DNA of 63,733 bases from Bacillota bacterium (GTDB lineage Bacteria; Bacillota; Clostridia; Lachnospirales; Lachnospiraceae), in NCBI GenBank assembly GCA_023408815.1, contig JAEYJO010000068.1:1-63733 (forward strand), given 5' to 3'. This document shows positions 62,561 through 63,733 of this stretch, piece by piece. Below the pieces are notes generated by a model. It was not told where the DNA came from, did not search any database, and worked only from the letters and a program-made list of their open reading frames with translations. The position numbers were made by a program, and so were the translations under genes. How positions within the stretch are numbered: position 1 is the first letter of the stretch; each line of letters opens with the position of its first letter.

Positions 62561-63532
62561 ATGAATAAATTTGAAAAATACCAAACACTGATCATATTTG
62601 CGGCTATGCCTCTCGGTCTGTTGCTCGGTCAAATTGGAATAATGGAGCAATATGCGGAGAACCTTGTAACCCCATTTTTGTTTGTCATGTTGTTCGGCGC
62701 TTTTTTGAATATTCCGTTAAAGGACTACCGCGAAGCATTCAATAATGTACGGTTTTCCATTACCACTATTTTAATTAACTTTGTCTGGACGCCAGTACTG
62801 GTATGGATTTTAGGAAAAATATTTCTATCCAACTCTCCGGTCATGCAGATTGGATTTATTATGCTGATGGTCACCCCATGTACCGACTGGTATCTGATAT
62901 TTACCAATGTTGCAAAGGGAAACGTTCCTTTATCAACGACCGTATTACCGGTCAATCTTGTTTTCCAGATAGTGTTGCTTCCGGTTTATCTTTTGATTTT
63001 TGGCGGAGTAACAGGTACTGTTAACATTGAGGAAGTGGTAAACAGCGTGATGATCATGCTTATTTTACCCTTTTCACTGGCCCAGATCGGGAAATGGCTG
63101 TTAAACAAGATACAAAATAGCGACAAAAAAGAAAAAATATTTAACATATTCAGTGCCTTGCAGACTATACTGCTTGCCATGGCGATCATGGCAATGTTTG
63201 CTTCAAAGGGAAAAAATCTTTTAGCAAGCTTGAATGTTGTGGCGGTATTACTCATTCCAATCGTTTTGTTCTATATTATCAATTTTATTTTAGCACAGGG
63301 AGTAGGAAAGAGCTTTCGTTATTCCTATGAAGACACAGCCAGCCTGACGTTGACGACTATTGCGAAAAACTCACCGATGACACTTGGTGTTGCGCTTATG
63401 GCTTTTCCGAACGAACCGCTTGTACATTTAATTATGGTGATTGAACCGCTCATTGAACTTCCGGCTATGATGCTCATTACGAGAATGCTGCTTATCATTC
63501 GCAGGCGGCGTCCGGTATCAAACATCATTTGA
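62561..63532 (+). CDS. ACR3/bile-acid:sodium symporter-family transporter
   Basis: This 323-aa membrane protein has about ten helices. The TPCTDWYLIFTNVAKGN segment is typical of the ACR3-like branch of the BASS superfamily, which includes arsenite exporters. The conserved Cys of that motif is present. No arsR or arsC lies next to it, so arsenite is only one option; a pirin-linked organic anion is another. GGAATAG is the RBS. Confidence 0.85.
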   Translation: MNKFEKYQTLIIFAAMPLGLLLGQIGIMEQYAENLVTPFLFVMLFGAFLNIPLKDYREAFNNVRFSITTILINFVWTPVLVWILGKIFLSNSPVMQIGFIMLMVTPCTDWYLIFTNVAKGNVPLSTTVLPVNLVFQIVLLPVYLLIFGGVTGTVNIEEVVNSVMIMLILPFSLAQIGKWLLNKIQNSDKKEKIFNIFSALQTILLAMAIMAMFASKGKNLLASLNVVAVLLIPIVLFYIINFILAQGVGKSFRYSYEDTASLTLTTIAKNSPMTLGVALMAFPNEPLVHLIMVIEPLIELPAMMLITRMLLIIRRRRPVSNII

Positions 63533-63609
63533 TTTGTTTTTACTGCTATGTCATCTACTGGAAATAGTAGCAGGAGAAAAGAAAAAATACTTAAAATATT
63601 ATAGTAAAA

Positions 63610-63733
63610 TGAACTGCTCCCCGTCAAGTAGACAATTAAAAAAATAAAAACTTTTCTGCCAGTAGGTAATGCCTGCTGGCAGTTTTTTACGCCGCCTGTA
63701 AGTATATTTCGTATTTTTCCATAGGGGTTAAAA
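63610..63733 (-). mobile_element. IS3-family (IS150-like) element, right end, cut by window edge
   Basis: The terminal repeat read into the element is TGAACTGCTCCCCGTCAAGT followed by AGACA (63610-63634), the pattern of IS150-group ends. Inside it is a terminator hairpin (63656-63688) and then, on the minus strand, the last 14 codons of a frame ending LTPMEKYEIYLQAA with stop at 63687-63689, consistent with the end of an OrfB transposase. The rest lies outside the window, so intactness is unknown. Confidence 0.65.

Noticed and set aside
1..63733. CRISPR arrays, rRNA genes, integrase-bearing prophage
   Set aside because: No regularly spaced repeats, rRNA sequence, integrase or phage structural genes were seen anywhere in the window.

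Overview
The window reads as chromosomal DNA of a Gram-positive anaerobe of the Lachnospiraceae/Clostridia type. The basis is strong AGGAGG-type ribosome binding sites, TTGACA/TATAAT promoters, T-rich hairpin terminators, a long single-chain PurL, QueH, a cysteine T-box, the conserved cysE-cysS-mrnC-rlmB-sigH neighbourhood and several sugar ABC operons without PTS genes. sigH suggests a spore former or a relative of one. The genus cannot be fixed from the sequence alone.

Layout. 0.1-3.4 kb: a small gene with a structured leader, a YfcE-like phosphoesterase with a changed metal-site residue, a 49-aa DUF3006-like protein, an ArsR-MATE operon and tRNA-Trp. 3.5-12.0 kb: a starch/maltodextrin locus (LacI regulator, malQ, malEFG-type ABC transporter, secreted GH13 lipoprotein). 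12.1-16.3 kb: VanZ-like protein, a 756-aa protein with a degenerate cyclic-nucleotide-binding fold, a small unknown protein and a TetR regulator. 16.4-29.3 kb: housekeeping genes (purL, carAB, queH, argS, tRNA-Val, tRNA-Met), interrupted by one AT-rich membrane gene. 29.4-33.1 kb: AT-rich accessory genes, including a second DUF3006-like copy, a MerR regulator with a textbook 19-bp-spacer promoter and a serine hydrolase. 33.1-36.9 kb: a cysteine-peptidase-like protein, two ferredoxin-fused aldo/keto reductases (one without most of the catalytic tetrad) and a two-repeat gene broken by an amber codon. 37-45 kb: a YesM/YesN two-component system driving a sugar ABC transporter and a GH32 enzyme. 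45-54.7 kb: ispF, a GNAT, hflX, the T-box-controlled cysE-cysS-mrnC-rlmB cluster, an SGNH hydrolase and sigH. 54.7-60.2 kb: two tandem micropeptide genes, then a five-gene peptide/nickel-type ABC transporter. 60.2-63.5 kb: a diguanylate cyclase, a pirin and an ACR3-like transporter. The window ends inside an IS3-family element.

The most novel-looking element is at 54731-55181. It is a tandem duplication of a complete mini-gene: paired GTTAC repeats, strong RBS, a 22- or 24-codon Cys-containing peptide and a private terminator. The two peptides differ by one conservative replacement and a two-residue C-terminal extension. They lie between sigH and an oligopeptide/nickel-type transporter that has its own promoter. 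Their function is unknown.
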